A DNA stretch of 64,000 nt from Nymphalis io (taxonomy: Eukaryota; Arthropoda; Insecta; Lepidoptera; Nymphalidae), in the NCBI RefSeq assembly GCF_905147045.1, contig NC_065894.1, positions 2,393,501-2,457,500 on the forward strand, in the 5' to 3' direction. The notes beneath the pieces are model-generated. The model saw nothing but the letters and a program-made list of their open reading frames with translations. It searched no databases and was not told where the DNA came from. Below are positions 52,041-62,325 of this stretch, piece after piece. Both the position numbers and the translations under genes were made by a program. The stretch's first letter is position 1. Every line of letters begins with the position of its first letter.

Positions 52041-52831
52041 AAAAAAAAATCATTTTCACCTACTAAGAATACTATTCCGGGAATTTAATTGAACAAATAA
52101 TACAGGTGAAACATGACCAATTTTAAAACAGCTTTCCAAGTAACTGTACATTTACTAACTCGATAATACAGTTGTGAACTATAAGACCGAACCAGATGCT
52201 CTAACGAAGCTTTTAAATACAGCAATAGTGTCGCTTAACCACTAAAACTACGTAGTTATTTAAGTTGAACTCGTATGATAATGTTTGCAATTACTAATAA
52301 TAGCACATTGCACAAGAGACATAACATCTTAGTTTTCATGGATACTACGCGTTGGAGGTGCTAGAATTAGTTAATATTTGTTTCAGCTTTAATATATACG
52401 AGGGTGATCACATGCAAAAAATATTGGAATCATATATTAAAAAATACAACGAAAACAAAAATGTGTTTATCTGGTAGAAACCAGTGTCCGGTCAGATACC
52501 AAATACCACAATTAATTTAATAAGTAATAGTCATAATAAGTATATATAGTCAGTATAAAATAGGAAGTGAGCCAATGTAATTACAAGTGAAGATGCTCAA
52601 CACATTGTAGCGTATTGACAATGTAACTTTTTAATGTATCTAATGCTCTTAATGTAATCCATGATGTGGTGTATTCTTTCAACTATAATGTCACAAATTC
52701 TCTTAGTATATATTTTTATTATTCATTTATTTTGCTTCATAAAATATGTTTCTTTTAACCTACCGAACAAAAAGTGTTTTACCTATTTTTTTTTTAATTT
52801 AATCTTGTTGCGTTTTTATTTTATTTATAAT
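52041..52831. other. AT-rich stretch
   Basis: A possible eroded minus-strand family B scrap is near 52560-52640 (GTGAGCCAATGTAATTACAA). Nothing else was seen. Confidence 0.45.
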
Positions 52832-53216
52832 AGGTAAGCAGTCAATCAAACGGGCCATCTGATGGGTCACCACCACCCATAGACACTGTTATATGTTATT
52901 GTAAGTAATATTAACCATTTCTTACTACGCCAATGCGCTACCAAACTTGGAAATTCAAAAATCTTCATTCAGTATAGAAGCCTTACACCTACTTATTGAT
53001 TGTAATAAATCTATCACCGGTTCGGAAAAAAACACATCACACCTGAGAAGAACCGGTGAAAGAAATAGAGATGTTATATCCCATGTGCCTTTAGTTGTCA
53101 CTCACTTATCAAATCAGATCACAACAATGCAAAATATTGCTGTTTGGGGATATAAAAGAGATAGAATAGATATGAGTGGTTGGTACCTAGACTGCACTAA
53201 GCCTTACCACCAAATT
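52832..53216 (+). repeat. family B element interrupted by a family C element
   Basis: The family B left part ends at about 52956 (CCAAACTTGGAAATTC), and the right part resumes at about 53067 (GATGTTATATCCCATGTGCC). The insert has family C hallmarks (ATCACCGGTTCGGAAA, GAGAAGAACCGGTGAAAG). The 115-codon frame from 52947 is a by-product. Confidence 0.72.
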
Positions 53217-53665
53217 AAAGCGTGTTTGTTCTTGTGTACCACAACGAATTCTTGTATAATGTCAAAAAATATTAATGCAATTTTTAAATTATAAAGTTCA
53301 GATATATATAATCAAAATAATGATTATATATGAGAGTAACTCTCATTTCTTGTAAGTAATGAGAGAGAAAACCAACATAGATATTTTATACCTACTTTTA
53401 ATATACTAAATTATAAATGCTTAATTGATCAGAATCTATGTCATTACTCAAACGAGACTTGATAGGTGACAATTTGATAATAATTCAATGTCAAATTTTA
53501 AGTACAACTTGATACATTTTCTGTTTCTTTATAAAATACAGAGTATTTTCGGTTTTATGAGATATTGTCTAATATTTTGTGTTTAACTAAAGTAGACACG
53601 TGCCAGAGAAATAAAAAAGATATATATCTATACATATATACTGATTATAGGTTTATTCACAAAAT

Positions 53666-53773
53666 ATGATGATGTTAGTGACTGCTGATTTGAGGACAAT
53701 GGATCAAGATGCGATAGCATTTAGACGAAAAGCTTTACGAGACGCCGTAATATGTATAGGATGGCTAAAATTA
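53666..53773 (+). CDS. four-TM gene exon 1
   Basis: The exon is 36 codons from ATGATGATG to TTA followed by donor GTAAGA. It ends ALRDAVICIGWLKL, the start of TM1, and joins without a split codon to VSVVCYIILYF in exon 2, making one continuous membrane helix. This continuity is the main evidence for the exon. Confidence 0.78.
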
Positions 53774-56700
53774 GTAAGAATTATATCTTAAAATAAAATA
53801 TAAAAATATGTAGAATAAGTTGTTCTGCATTCAAATCTTAACAAGCCTCAATGTTAAGCAAAGTACGCTATAATTATTTTCATAATTCACTGGCCCTGAT
53901 GGCATGTTGTAAGGTGACCTTTTTTATACAGCTTATAAGCTGCATAAAAAAGGTCTGGCTTACATTACTCCTATAAAATACTGGTGGATTGCTTTTAGTA
54001 TTTTCCATCCACCAAAGGGGTGATTGACGCACTTACATTCTGGATTAATGGATATGCTACACTATTGGTTGATATGGGTTGACTAGATTCAGTTCTAGCA
54101 ATACTTCTTACCTATTATACTTCCAAGATTATGGTGACGAATATTTCAAGATTGACTTCTACAAGCGCTTTACAGATTTACCTTCAAACCATTTTTCTTA
54201 ATTAGAGAAGAGGTTGTTATCTAACTTAAAACATTAACATGTCCCTGACTTTGTTAAATGGCCTCGTATAATTCAACGCACAAGGGAGGTAACATCGTAA
54301 GAAAAGTTAGGTATAAAGTATGCCGTTGATATAATAATCTGAAGTCATATCTGTAACAATTTCAAGCAAGAATAAGAAACCAAGTAACTTAACATACCTT
54401 TGTAATTTAATTTGTGAGAACGAGTAACTACAAGGTTCATTGTTGTTTCTTTTCGGTAGAATCTTCCTTCCGTTTTCTGGTTACAACGCGTGAATCTTAA
54501 CCGACGATCGTGGGTTCAAACCCGGGCAAGCACCACTGAATTTTCATGTGCTTAATTTGTGATTATAATTCATCTCGTGCTTGACGGTGAAGGAAAACAT
54601 CGTGAGGAAACCTACATGTGTCTAATTTCTGTGAAATTATGCCATATGTGAATTCTACCAACCCGCATTGGAGCAGCGTGGTGGAATAAGCTCCAAACCT
54701 TCTCCTCAAAAGGGAGAGGAGGCCTTAGCCCAGTAGTGGGACATTCACAGGCTGTTACTACCTTCCGAATTTAAACTTCAAATTTACTTTAAAGTAATTA
54801 AATTATAATAGAAAAATACTTGAATTAAGTACTTGACTTTTGATTTTATCAAAATATTATCATAATCAACTTAGACATATCTATATTACTGATTTCGTTC
54901 GATTAAAAAAGTTGGTACTTTAAGTATCAAGTAATATAAAAGTTGCTTTACAAGATGTGCAATATTATGAATGTGTGCGACACAGCCAGTAATACAAGCT
55001 TAAAAATTATGTTACAGGTTTCAGTGGTATGTTATATCATCCTTTATTTTTTAGTACATGCAAATAGTAAGGGTAATATGTCTAATGTGATACAAATAAT
55101 GACCTTGGCGATAATACCTTTAATTATACTGAATGGACTTTTGCTATTCTTGGGCGCATTAGAAGTAAGTTTTCAATAATTCAAATTGATTTTTTGTCTT
55201 CATCGTATAACGTCTGAAAAATATTTTCTAGTACATTTTTAATCTTGTTCGTGTGTTTGGTTTAAAATATATGTTATACTAACGCTCTATTTAATTCGTG
55301 TCTGTGTTGTAAATTTATTTTATATTTTATAGAATTGGAAGGCGGACGAGCATACGGGCCACCTGATGGTAAGTGGTCAACAACGCCCATTGACATTGGC
55401 ATTGTAAGAAATGTTAACCATCACTTACATCACCAATGCGCCCAACCTTGGGAACTAAGATGTTATGTCCCTTGTGCCTGTAATTAAACTGACTCACTCA
55501 CCCTTCTAACCGGAACACAACAACACCAAGTACTGCTATTTTGCGGTAGAATATCTGATGAGTGGGTGGTACCTACCCAGACGAGCTTGCAAAAAGCTCT
55601 ACCACCAGTCTATTATCATTTCTGATCCTGTGTGAATGTTATACATGCGTATGTAGAGGGTATGCGCACATAGAGGTCTATTAAAAGCGTAACGTATATG
55701 CCAACATTTTGTTCTTTTAAAAGTACTGTGTTTTTGATGTTTATATTAATGTACAAGTAGTATCCAATACTAGTACGGCGTACGAGTACAGTTATGGTGT
55801 ACATAAACCGCTTATTGTAAGAAGGACAATAATGGCTGGCTTACGCAAAATATCTTACCAAAGTTTCATCATAATCGAATGAATTGGGAGCGATAATAAA
55901 CATACCAACATTAGTTTTTATTTATTAAGAAAGATGAATATTATTTATAACAACTATATTATATTAGCACAGCTCATCAACTAATTAAATTATCTATAAT
56001 ATTGTACTTTTTCAGGAGAAAACTATTGCTCTCGAAATCGGTTTGTGGTTGTGTCTTACAATAGCGTCTTATAACACTGTTTTGGGTGTTATGGGTGGAG
56101 TTTACTTTATACGAACCGGTTATTTGACGATGCATTTTTTCTTGGCTATTTTATTTGGAACATTATCGGTTTCGCTAATCAGTAAGTGAGATTTAGGTAT
56201 TTTTTACAATTAGGTATATATTTTTTTTTATAGAATAGGAAGGCGGACGATCATATGGACCACCTGATGGTAAGTGGTCACCAAACGCCCTTAGACATTG
56301 GCATTGTAAGAAATGTTAACCATCGCTTACATAGCCAATGCGCCACCAACCTTGGGAACTAAGATTTTATGTCCCTTGTGCCTGTAATTACACTGGCTCA
56401 CTCACCCTTCAAACCGGAACACAACAATAACAAGTACTGCTGTTTTGCGATAGAATATATGATGAGTGGGTGGTACCGACCCAGACGAGCTTGCACAAAG
56501 CTCTACCACCAGTGATTAATATATAATAATGTAATGTAACAACTTCTAATGTCCCACTGCTTGGCAGAGACCGCCTTTCCTCTAAAGTAGAATTAACTAA
56601 TAGGATAAATGGAAGTGTGGCTCAATTTCATCAGACACCTGCAGATTTTCTCTCGTTCCGTCGTGAGAAATTAAGGACATTAATAAATTGCTGATAGACT

Positions 56701-57381
56701 ATATACTAGATATTAAACTAATTATTGTCCGACTTATATATTTAACAAATCGTTATTATACTACTGTAATCGATAGTTTTTTAATTACGATCAACGTCGC
56801 TTCTATGTGTCTCAAATATTTCTTGTGCCATAAATGTACACAATTTTTTTCTTATTTCTTCATTGTATCCTTCTTTACAATGTTAAATTGCTGATAACAG
56901 AAAGAGATCTTTGTATTACTATTCCGTTTCACAATTACAATTCCTACTAATAGACTTAACAAACGTTCTATAAATCTTTTTTTAAAGGAAAACAGCAATG
57001 AAAACTTCTGGAAAATTAATGAAATTATATATTTTTTTTTACCATAAGCAAATCTTGTGTTAGGAGTGGAGATAACAGGCCCTAGGGTGTGGTCGAATAT
57101 ATCGAAGCTGCAACTTCATTTGATGGTGGCCCATATAACTTTGTGATAATTACGCTTATATTATTCCATGTTTGTTTATACGAATATGTGTGTGTACAAA
57201 TCAGTGCCTAATTAAAATACAGAATCGCAACATACGTCTATATTCCTAATTGAAATGCTTCTGATACCGCATATAATTTTTAGTGAAATATTAACAATAT
57301 AATTTAATTTCAGCTGTCCTATGCCACGACATATTAATAATATACTCTTACAAACGCCTTCTTAGATCATTAAGCTTATAA
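53666..57381 (+). CDS. four-transmembrane protein, four exons, 162 residues
   Basis: Exons 53666-53773, 55018-55164, 56016-56181 and 57314-57381 join in phase through GTAAG donors and CAG acceptors to 162 codons plus TAA. I chose the first of three consecutive ATGs. A 26-residue hydrophilic N-terminus ending AFRRKALRD precedes four hydrophobic segments at about 27-49, 63-84, 91-117 and 123-143. The basic tail SYKRLLRSLSL is probably cytosolic. Length, four-TM plan and the short Arg-containing motif just before TM1 resemble insect four-TM proteins of unknown function (LAPTM/DUF4728-like); this is family inference, without a search. The neighbour 57689-58174 has the same length and plan and runs towards it. 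Introns 1, 2 and 3 hold a family-A SINE and two family-B elements. No function is assigned. Confidence 0.83.
53918..53953. repeat. 36-bp near-perfect palindrome in four-TM intron 1
   Basis: CCTTTTTTATACAGCTTA and TAAGCTGCATAAAAAAGG are inverse copies with one mismatched pair. Confidence 0.75.
54473..54759 (+). repeat. family A SINE in four-TM intron 1
   Basis: GGTTACAACGCGTGAATC and box-B-like GGGTTCAAACCCGG begin it and CACAGGCTGTTACT ends it. CCTTCCG on both sides (54466-54472, 54761-54767) may be a short target duplication. The left flank (TTCTTTTCGGTAGAATC) resembles family C. Confidence 0.85.
55018..55164 (+). CDS. four-TM gene exon 2
   Basis: The exon is 49 whole codons between acceptor TGTTACAG and donor GTAAGT. 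It holds the end of TM1, a loop with HANSKGN, and TM2 ending LLLFLGALE. An in-frame ATG at 54955 would give an alternative start without exon 1, but the acceptor and the TM1 join favour splicing. Confidence 0.82.
55325..55609 (+). repeat. family B element in four-TM intron 2
   Basis: It is full length, from TTTTATAGAATTGGAAGGC to CTCTACCACCAGT, in the sense orientation 160 bp after exon 2. It carries CAACACCAAGTACTGC, unlike the 49763/56221 subgroup. Confidence 0.87.
56016..56181 (+). CDS. four-TM gene exon 3
   Basis: The acceptor is TTTTTCAG and the donor is GTAAGT. The exon opens with EKTIALEIGLWLCLT and carries TM3 and most of TM4, leaving in phase 1. The LLxxLGxLxxxxxxLxIxLW pattern across the exon 2/3 join recurs in the minus-strand neighbour. 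Confidence 0.82.
56221..56513 (+). repeat. family B element in four-TM intron 3
   Basis: It is full length, starts 39 bp after exon 3 and is in sense orientation. The variants CGCCCTTAGACATTGGC, ACATAGCCAATGCGCC and CAATAACAAGTACTGC are shared with 49763-50056. An eroded minus-strand family A piece follows at 56540-56665. Confidence 0.88.
57314..57381 (+). CDS. four-TM gene terminal exon
   Basis: The acceptor is AATTTCAG and the split codon A|CT gives Thr. It encodes the end of TM4 (VLCHDILIIY) and the basic tail to TAA at 57379-57381. Confidence 0.78.
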
Positions 57382-57430
57382 AATTATAGAAGGAATTCTT
57401 TTAATTTTAATAATTATTTTATATTTTCTT

Positions 57431-57436
57431 ATTAAA
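57431..57436 (+). terminator. candidate polyadenylation signal, four-TM + gene
   Basis: ATTAAA lies 50 nt past the stop codon. The opposing gene's signal lies at 57626-57631, so the two transcripts would end without overlapping. Confidence 0.45.
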
Positions 57437-57625
57437 TCACAATTTTGATAATTTGTTTTTTATTTTATAATTTTAATATTACCATAAGATTTAGAGTCAA
57501 CGTGAGAGTGAGAGAGAGTTTTTCTTAATTAGTATTTTGAGTATTTTACATAATAGGTATTATCTTTTATTAATCTAAGCAATATAATATTGTATAAAAA
57601 GAAAACAAGGTTAATAATAAAATAA

Positions 57626-57631
57626 TTTATT
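57626..57631 (-). terminator. polyadenylation signal of the minus-strand four-TM gene
   Basis: A canonical AATAAA (read on the minus strand) lies 58 nt beyond the stop codon. Confidence 0.6.
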
Positions 57632-57688
57632 ACCTCCTACAAAATAACAGTATTGTGCCTTAAAAATCTATAACACAAATTTATAATC

Positions 57689-58174
57689 TTACAGTTCCAT
57701 ACGGTGACCGTTTACAGCCAATATAATGTAAGTCCATAAGAATGTATAAAGCACTGTCAATATAACAAATCCAACAACCGTGCCCTCAGGGTTGTGTCCA
57801 AAACAACTGTGCACACAAACACAATATAAACACAAACAAATCGTTACTAACCAATCGAAGCACAAATGAATGAAGGTGCCCCATAAATACAATCGAAGCA
57901 ATATTTCTTGAGCTCTCAAAACACCAATCAGTAATAAAATGCTTATTAAAAACAATTCCGATATTATAACAAATAAAGACATTAAATAAACAAGTTCGTC
58001 TGTCTTATTGTCATAGAGAATCATCCATTCTTCATAATTGATAGTAACTGAAAGAACCATTAAGAATCCAATTAAGCCATAAATGATTCCAATAACAGCG
58101 ATAGCAATACATCCTTCTCTTAATTCTAAGCACAAAAAATCATCTACGAGAGGTATGTCGTCCCAAAATGACAT
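57689..58174 (-). CDS. four-transmembrane cysteine-rich protein, intronless, 161 residues
   Basis: This is a single uninterrupted frame from ATG (58174-58172) to TAA (57691-57689). The acidic N-terminus MSFWDDIPLVDD leads to FLCLELREGC and TM1 at about 21-44. An acidic loop with a possible N-glycosylation site (DNKTDE) follows, then TM2 about 62-86, TM3 about 96-121 (Cys-rich, CLCLYCVCVHSC) and TM4 about 132-154. The C-terminus is short (NGHRMEL). The (R)xGC motif entering TM1 is what I recall for insect LAPTM/DUF4728-like four-TM proteins; role unknown, presumably in a membrane compartment. The stop lies 307 bp from the stop of the spliced, similar-length gene on the + strand, so they are likely diverged family members. 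The lack of introns could mean a retrocopy or intron loss; the frame is intact and so probably functional. A missed 5' exon cannot be excluded. Confidence 0.85.
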   Translation of the reverse strand: MSFWDDIPLVDDFLCLELREGCIAIAVIGIIYGLIGFLMVLSVTINYEEWMILYDNKTDELVYLMSLFVIISELFLISILLLIGVLRAQEILLRLYLWGTFIHLCFDWLVTICLCLYCVCVHSCFGHNPEGTVVGFVILTVLYTFLWTYIILAVNGHRMEL

Positions 58175-58830
58175 ATCGTGTAAGATATAATAGGCAAAAG
58201 TGTTCGGTAATATAGTTCAACAAACTTTTATAACACAACGCAAATAGCTTAACGACTAAATTCCTACAATATTTATCTGCTACATGCAACAAGGAAGAAT
58301 ATATAAAAAAACATAGGTTAATGACCTTTAGTTATGTCAAATATAGCAAAAATATTTGAATTGTCATTGTCGAAAATGTAATATGATATCTACAATAGAT
58401 TATAAAATACGGAATAGATAGTATGATGATAAACCTTTTCGCGTGATAAAATCTCGATTTCGTTCCGTATCTTCAATAATTATGCTCCCGAGCTTGATGA
58501 CGTAATCGCACGCACATCACATATGTCATGTGAAACACATACACATACGAATAGAAACGATCTGCAGTTCTTGATTAAAACACTAAAAGCCAGCGAGTAC
58601 GTTTATGTGGAAACATTATTTTCATTCTTTACGAACTATATGTACGTTTAACTCTTAACTTTCTCAACTATGCTATTTTAATCGGAACGATTTTTAGGAC
58701 CATATTATTACGCTTAAATAAATAATATAATATTATACACTTGTTCATTGGACTATACGCCACCAAAAATTAAGGCAAATGAAAAATAAATTACGTAGGT
58801 ATAAACATTGATGTTTTTTATACACATATT
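58175..58830. other. upstream region of the minus-strand four-TM gene
   Basis: No clear TATA or initiator placement could be chosen in this AT-rich DNA, and no other gene is seen. Confidence 0.45.
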
Positions 58831-59301
58831 AATAGGTAGACAAACAAGCAAATGGACCACATAACAGTATTTGGTCACCACTGCCCATAGACATTATATA
58901 GCCGAGATGGCCTAGTGGTTAGAACGCGTGAAACTTAACTGATGATCGTTGGTTCAGCAAGGGTAAGCAGCACTGAATTTTCATGTGCTTAATTTGTGTT
59001 TATAATTCATCTCGTGCTTGACGGTGAAGGAAAATATAGTGAGGAAACCTGCAGGTATCTAATTTCATTTAAATTATCCCACATGTGTTTTCTACCAACC
59101 CGCATTGGAGCAGCGTAATGAAATAAGTTCCAAACCTTCTCTTCAAAAAGGAGAGGAGGCCATAGCCCAGCAGTGGGACATTAACAGGCTGTTACTGCCC
59201 ACAGATATTAGACATTAGCACTGTAAAAATTACTAACTCGTCAAAATGTTACCAGCGTTAGGAACCAAAAAAGTTATGGCCCTTGTGCCTGTAATTACAC
59301 A
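58831..59301 (+). repeat. family B element interrupted by a family A SINE
   Basis: The left part AATAGGTAGACAAACAAGC to CTGCCCATAGACATTA (58896) and the right part from 59194 to TGTGCCTGTAATTACAC are one family B copy. The interrupting SINE duplicates the target. Confidence 0.8.
58897..59193 (+). repeat. family A SINE, full length, nested in family B
   Basis: It runs from GCCGAGATGGCCTAGTGGTT to TTAACAGGCTGTT. Flanks ACTGCCCATAGACATTA (58880-58896) and ACTGCCCACAGATATTA (59194-59210) are a 17-bp duplication with two differences. The box B is damaged (GGTTCAGCAAGGG). Confidence 0.87.
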
Positions 59302-59499
59302 AATAACACTTTAATCTAAAACATCGAGGGACCCACTGACACATACAAAAACATCCTAAAAATCGTTTTAGCCATTTAAGAAGAGTTCAGTGTCACACAC
59401 CCACGCTGGAAGAATTATAATATAATAAAATAAAGTATATAAATAAAATCAAAAGTCTCTCAATATCAAGCAAATTTCTTTAAACTCTGTGTTGGGCGT

Positions 59500-59500
59500 C

Positions 59501-59536
<36 letters not shown>

Positions 59537-59540
59537 ATGA
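59500..59540. repeat. (AT)n microsatellite
   Basis: About 15 AT units end in GTATGTATATG. Confidence 0.9.
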
Positions 59541-59875
59541 CATCAAATACTACGTGCAATCAACATCGCTAGAACTAACCGCTTGCTACAGTTTGTTAAA
59601 TACAACGCCACACTATAAATTTGTCGTCAGTGTCCTCGGCACGCGTTATATTACGAAATTTATATTTAAGCTAGTGATAATCTTCACTTTTTAAAGGCCA
59701 CTTTAGTCTATATGCGAAAATGTTTTATTCGCTTCGCAGATCATTATATAGTTAATTATAATTTCGATTTTAAAAACATGTTATTCAACATAATCAATAT
59801 ATTAAATTTTCATTAAATTGATTCGATCAAAAGTACATAGAAGTTAAATTGTAAAAATTTATAAAGTACTCCTAA

Positions 59876-60071
59876 CCTAGTTTGACCACGGCGGCCATTC
59901 TCAAGAGGCGAGCTAACTGCGCAGGACTTATAATATAGCACAAGTGTGTTCGCAAAAACAGTTCAGGTACAGTACAGGACTTAAATACTGCTAACTTCTA
60001 GACTTCTGGCTTTTACTTAGATTTTCTCGATTGGAAATTCTGGAGCCCACGGACTCAAGATTTGCGGGCTA
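59876..60071 (-). repeat. family D SINE, eroded
   Basis: TTTGACCACGGCGGCCATTC, GAGCTAACTGCGCAGGAC, GCACAAGTGTGTTCGC and GGAGCCCACGGACTC keep the family D order. It abuts a family A SINE. Confidence 0.65.
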
Positions 60072-60080
60072 AAACGATAA

Positions 60081-60390
60081 CCGTACAGTAACAGTAACAA
60101 CCTGTGAATGTCCCACTGCTGGGCTAAGGCCTCCTCTCCCTTTTTGAGGAGAAGGTAAGGAGCTTATTCCACCACGCTGCTCCTATGCGGGTTGGTGGTA
60201 TAGACTTGTGGCAGAATTTCAGTGAAATAAGACACATGCAGGTTTCCTCACGATGTTTTCCTTCACCGTAAAGCACGAGATGAATTATAATCACAAATTA
60301 AGCACATGAAAATTTAGTGGTGCTTGCTCGGTTTTGAACCCACGATCATCGGTTAAGATTCACGCGTTCTTACCACTGGGCCATCTCGAC
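60081..60390 (-). repeat. family A SINE, full length
   Basis: The minus-strand head GAGATGGCCCAGTGGTAAG with GGGTTCAAAACC, and a tail CAGGTTGTTACTGTTACTG, are complete. It is one of the best-preserved copies here. Confidence 0.88.
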
Positions 60391-60504
60391 TTTTATAACA
60401 TATAGTTCCCTACAGGATAAAAAGCTGAAACAATAGGAAAAAAACATAAAACATTGCATCTAATTCACTATAGTGCTTAATTCAGCACCAAGCAGATTTA
60501 AAAG

Positions 60505-60786
60505 TTAGGACCGAACAAGTTTGTAATTACATAGACGCATCTCAGTAATTGTAAGCTCCCAACACCCATCATTGTTGATACTCGCGCATATACCAAAGCA
60601 ACTCTTTTTTAAAACTCCTCCTATACCGTGAATTGTGTAGTGCATTACATAATTGCAATATACTAGAATGATAACACTATACTTAGATGAGATATCTACC
60701 TTCAATACGCTCGTATTGTTACTTTTAGCTATATTAACGACGTATGCAGTTAAATCATTTTCCAAGCCTATGTTTTTTGTAAGCAT
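60505..60786 (-). other. 93-codon open frame, unsupported
   Basis: It starts with a true ATG (MLTKNIGLENDLTAYVVN) and includes VYCNYVMHYTIHGIGG and SCFGICASINNDGCW before TAA. The composition is less biased than in neighbouring frames. I recognise no domain, and no promoter, splice site or polyadenylation signal stands out. It could be a decayed element piece or an exon. Confidence 0.2.
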
Positions 60787-60928
60787 TTTAAAGTTTTATA
60801 ATGATAAATTTAGGTAATATGTGATTTTTTTCTAAAATTTTCTTCCTAAAACTTACTTCAATATTCAAGTGAGACGTAAAAAAGCAAGAGGGATTAAGTC
60901 ATTATTATTATAACTTATCATTGGTAAG

Positions 60929-60970
60929 TTATGACTGACATCAGAATTATTATTCTGATGTCAGTCATAA
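60929..60970. repeat. perfect 19-bp-arm inverted repeat
   Basis: TTATGACTGACATCAGAAT and ATTCTGATGTCAGTCATAA are exact inverse copies around TATT. Confidence 0.92.
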
Positions 60971-62249
60971 AATAAAAAATTATCATACTAATTCATCTCT
61001 CATCTATAGATATAAAATAAACGTAACTGATCGCTGAAATGCACAGAACATTAAATATATATGAGTAAAACTATTATAGGAGGCCTTTAAGAACCCATTA
61101 ATTATAATATACAGTTTTTTATAGTTTATATTTTTTCAGAACTTTTTTTGGCATATTTCAATAGGTAGATGAGTAGGTTGTTAGATACTCATATTTGTTT
61201 TCGGTTTGTAGATAACTTTATAAGTTAACTAACCAATAGTTGATAATAAGTACTTTTATTTTAAATACAAAGATTTATATTTCAGTTTTAAAGGGTGCGG
61301 TGAAAACCAATTAATACTAATATCCCACGAAAATAAAACTAAAAATGTTGTATATACTGAAATATTATAAGTCACAGTTTCGCAATTTCTTCAAGAAATT
61401 ACTAAGTGTGAAACCACTAGCACAGCTAGTTTTGAATATAATTGGCATTAAGGTTATTGCAACAGAGACATATTTGCATTTAAGAAAGAACACCGTTGAT
61501 TGTCAACACTAGTATTTCAAACAAAGAACTCATTTGAAACAATTTGCTAACAGCAAGAAAGAAAAAAAAATTGCAATTTCATTGGGTGGTAATAAGAGTT
61601 AGTTTCATCTAGCAATGTCACATATAAAAGCAACACTTCTATACTTAATTATTCAAACCGGGAAATTGCTTAATTTTACGTGTTTTTTTTAAAAATTTAT
61701 TTAATTATATAGATAATCATATTTAGCGAATTTAAAAGAAAATAAGATACAAAGTATTGTATGATTTAGAAATTACTGATTCGTCGAATATTCAAATATT
61801 ATTATACTCTATTGATGGCATGTCTTTAGAAAATCACCATTGTTTTACGCCGCATGTAACAAAACAGAAACAGCTCGGAATACGTGGCTAATTAAATCTC
61901 ATTTCAGTGCTAGTTGTGTGATGAATGCCAGTCCGAACACGATGTGAACTATTTTGTCGAATCACAGAAACTAATTGAAATATTCCATGGAGCATTGACA
62001 TATAGCTACTCTTACGTCCATGTCATTATTTGAATACTAATAATAATACAACCAGCTTGTACATAAACAAGCTTCATTATATTACAAATAACTTAGTTTA
62101 TACGTGTCTTGTTTGTTTAAACACTTTACAAGTCACGATGGTTTCTTTCATTTGAACATACGTTGTATCGATGTATCTCCTAAGCAATTTATATGATTAT
62201 ACTATTATAAAGTCTAACATAAGTGCAACGTTTTTAAGTGTTTTCGATG
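60971..62249. other. AT-rich stretch without a gene
   Basis: I see nothing recognisable. Confidence 0.5.
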
Positions 62250-62325
62250 CGGTGGTGGTGGTTTGTTGAATAGGCGGTAGGGACCATTTACCATCAGGTG
62301 ACCTATTTTCTCGTCCGCTTACCTA
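62250..62325 (-). repeat. family B scrap
   Basis: ACCATTTACCATCAGGTGAC and TCTCGTCCGCTTACC match the family B start. Confidence 0.55.
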
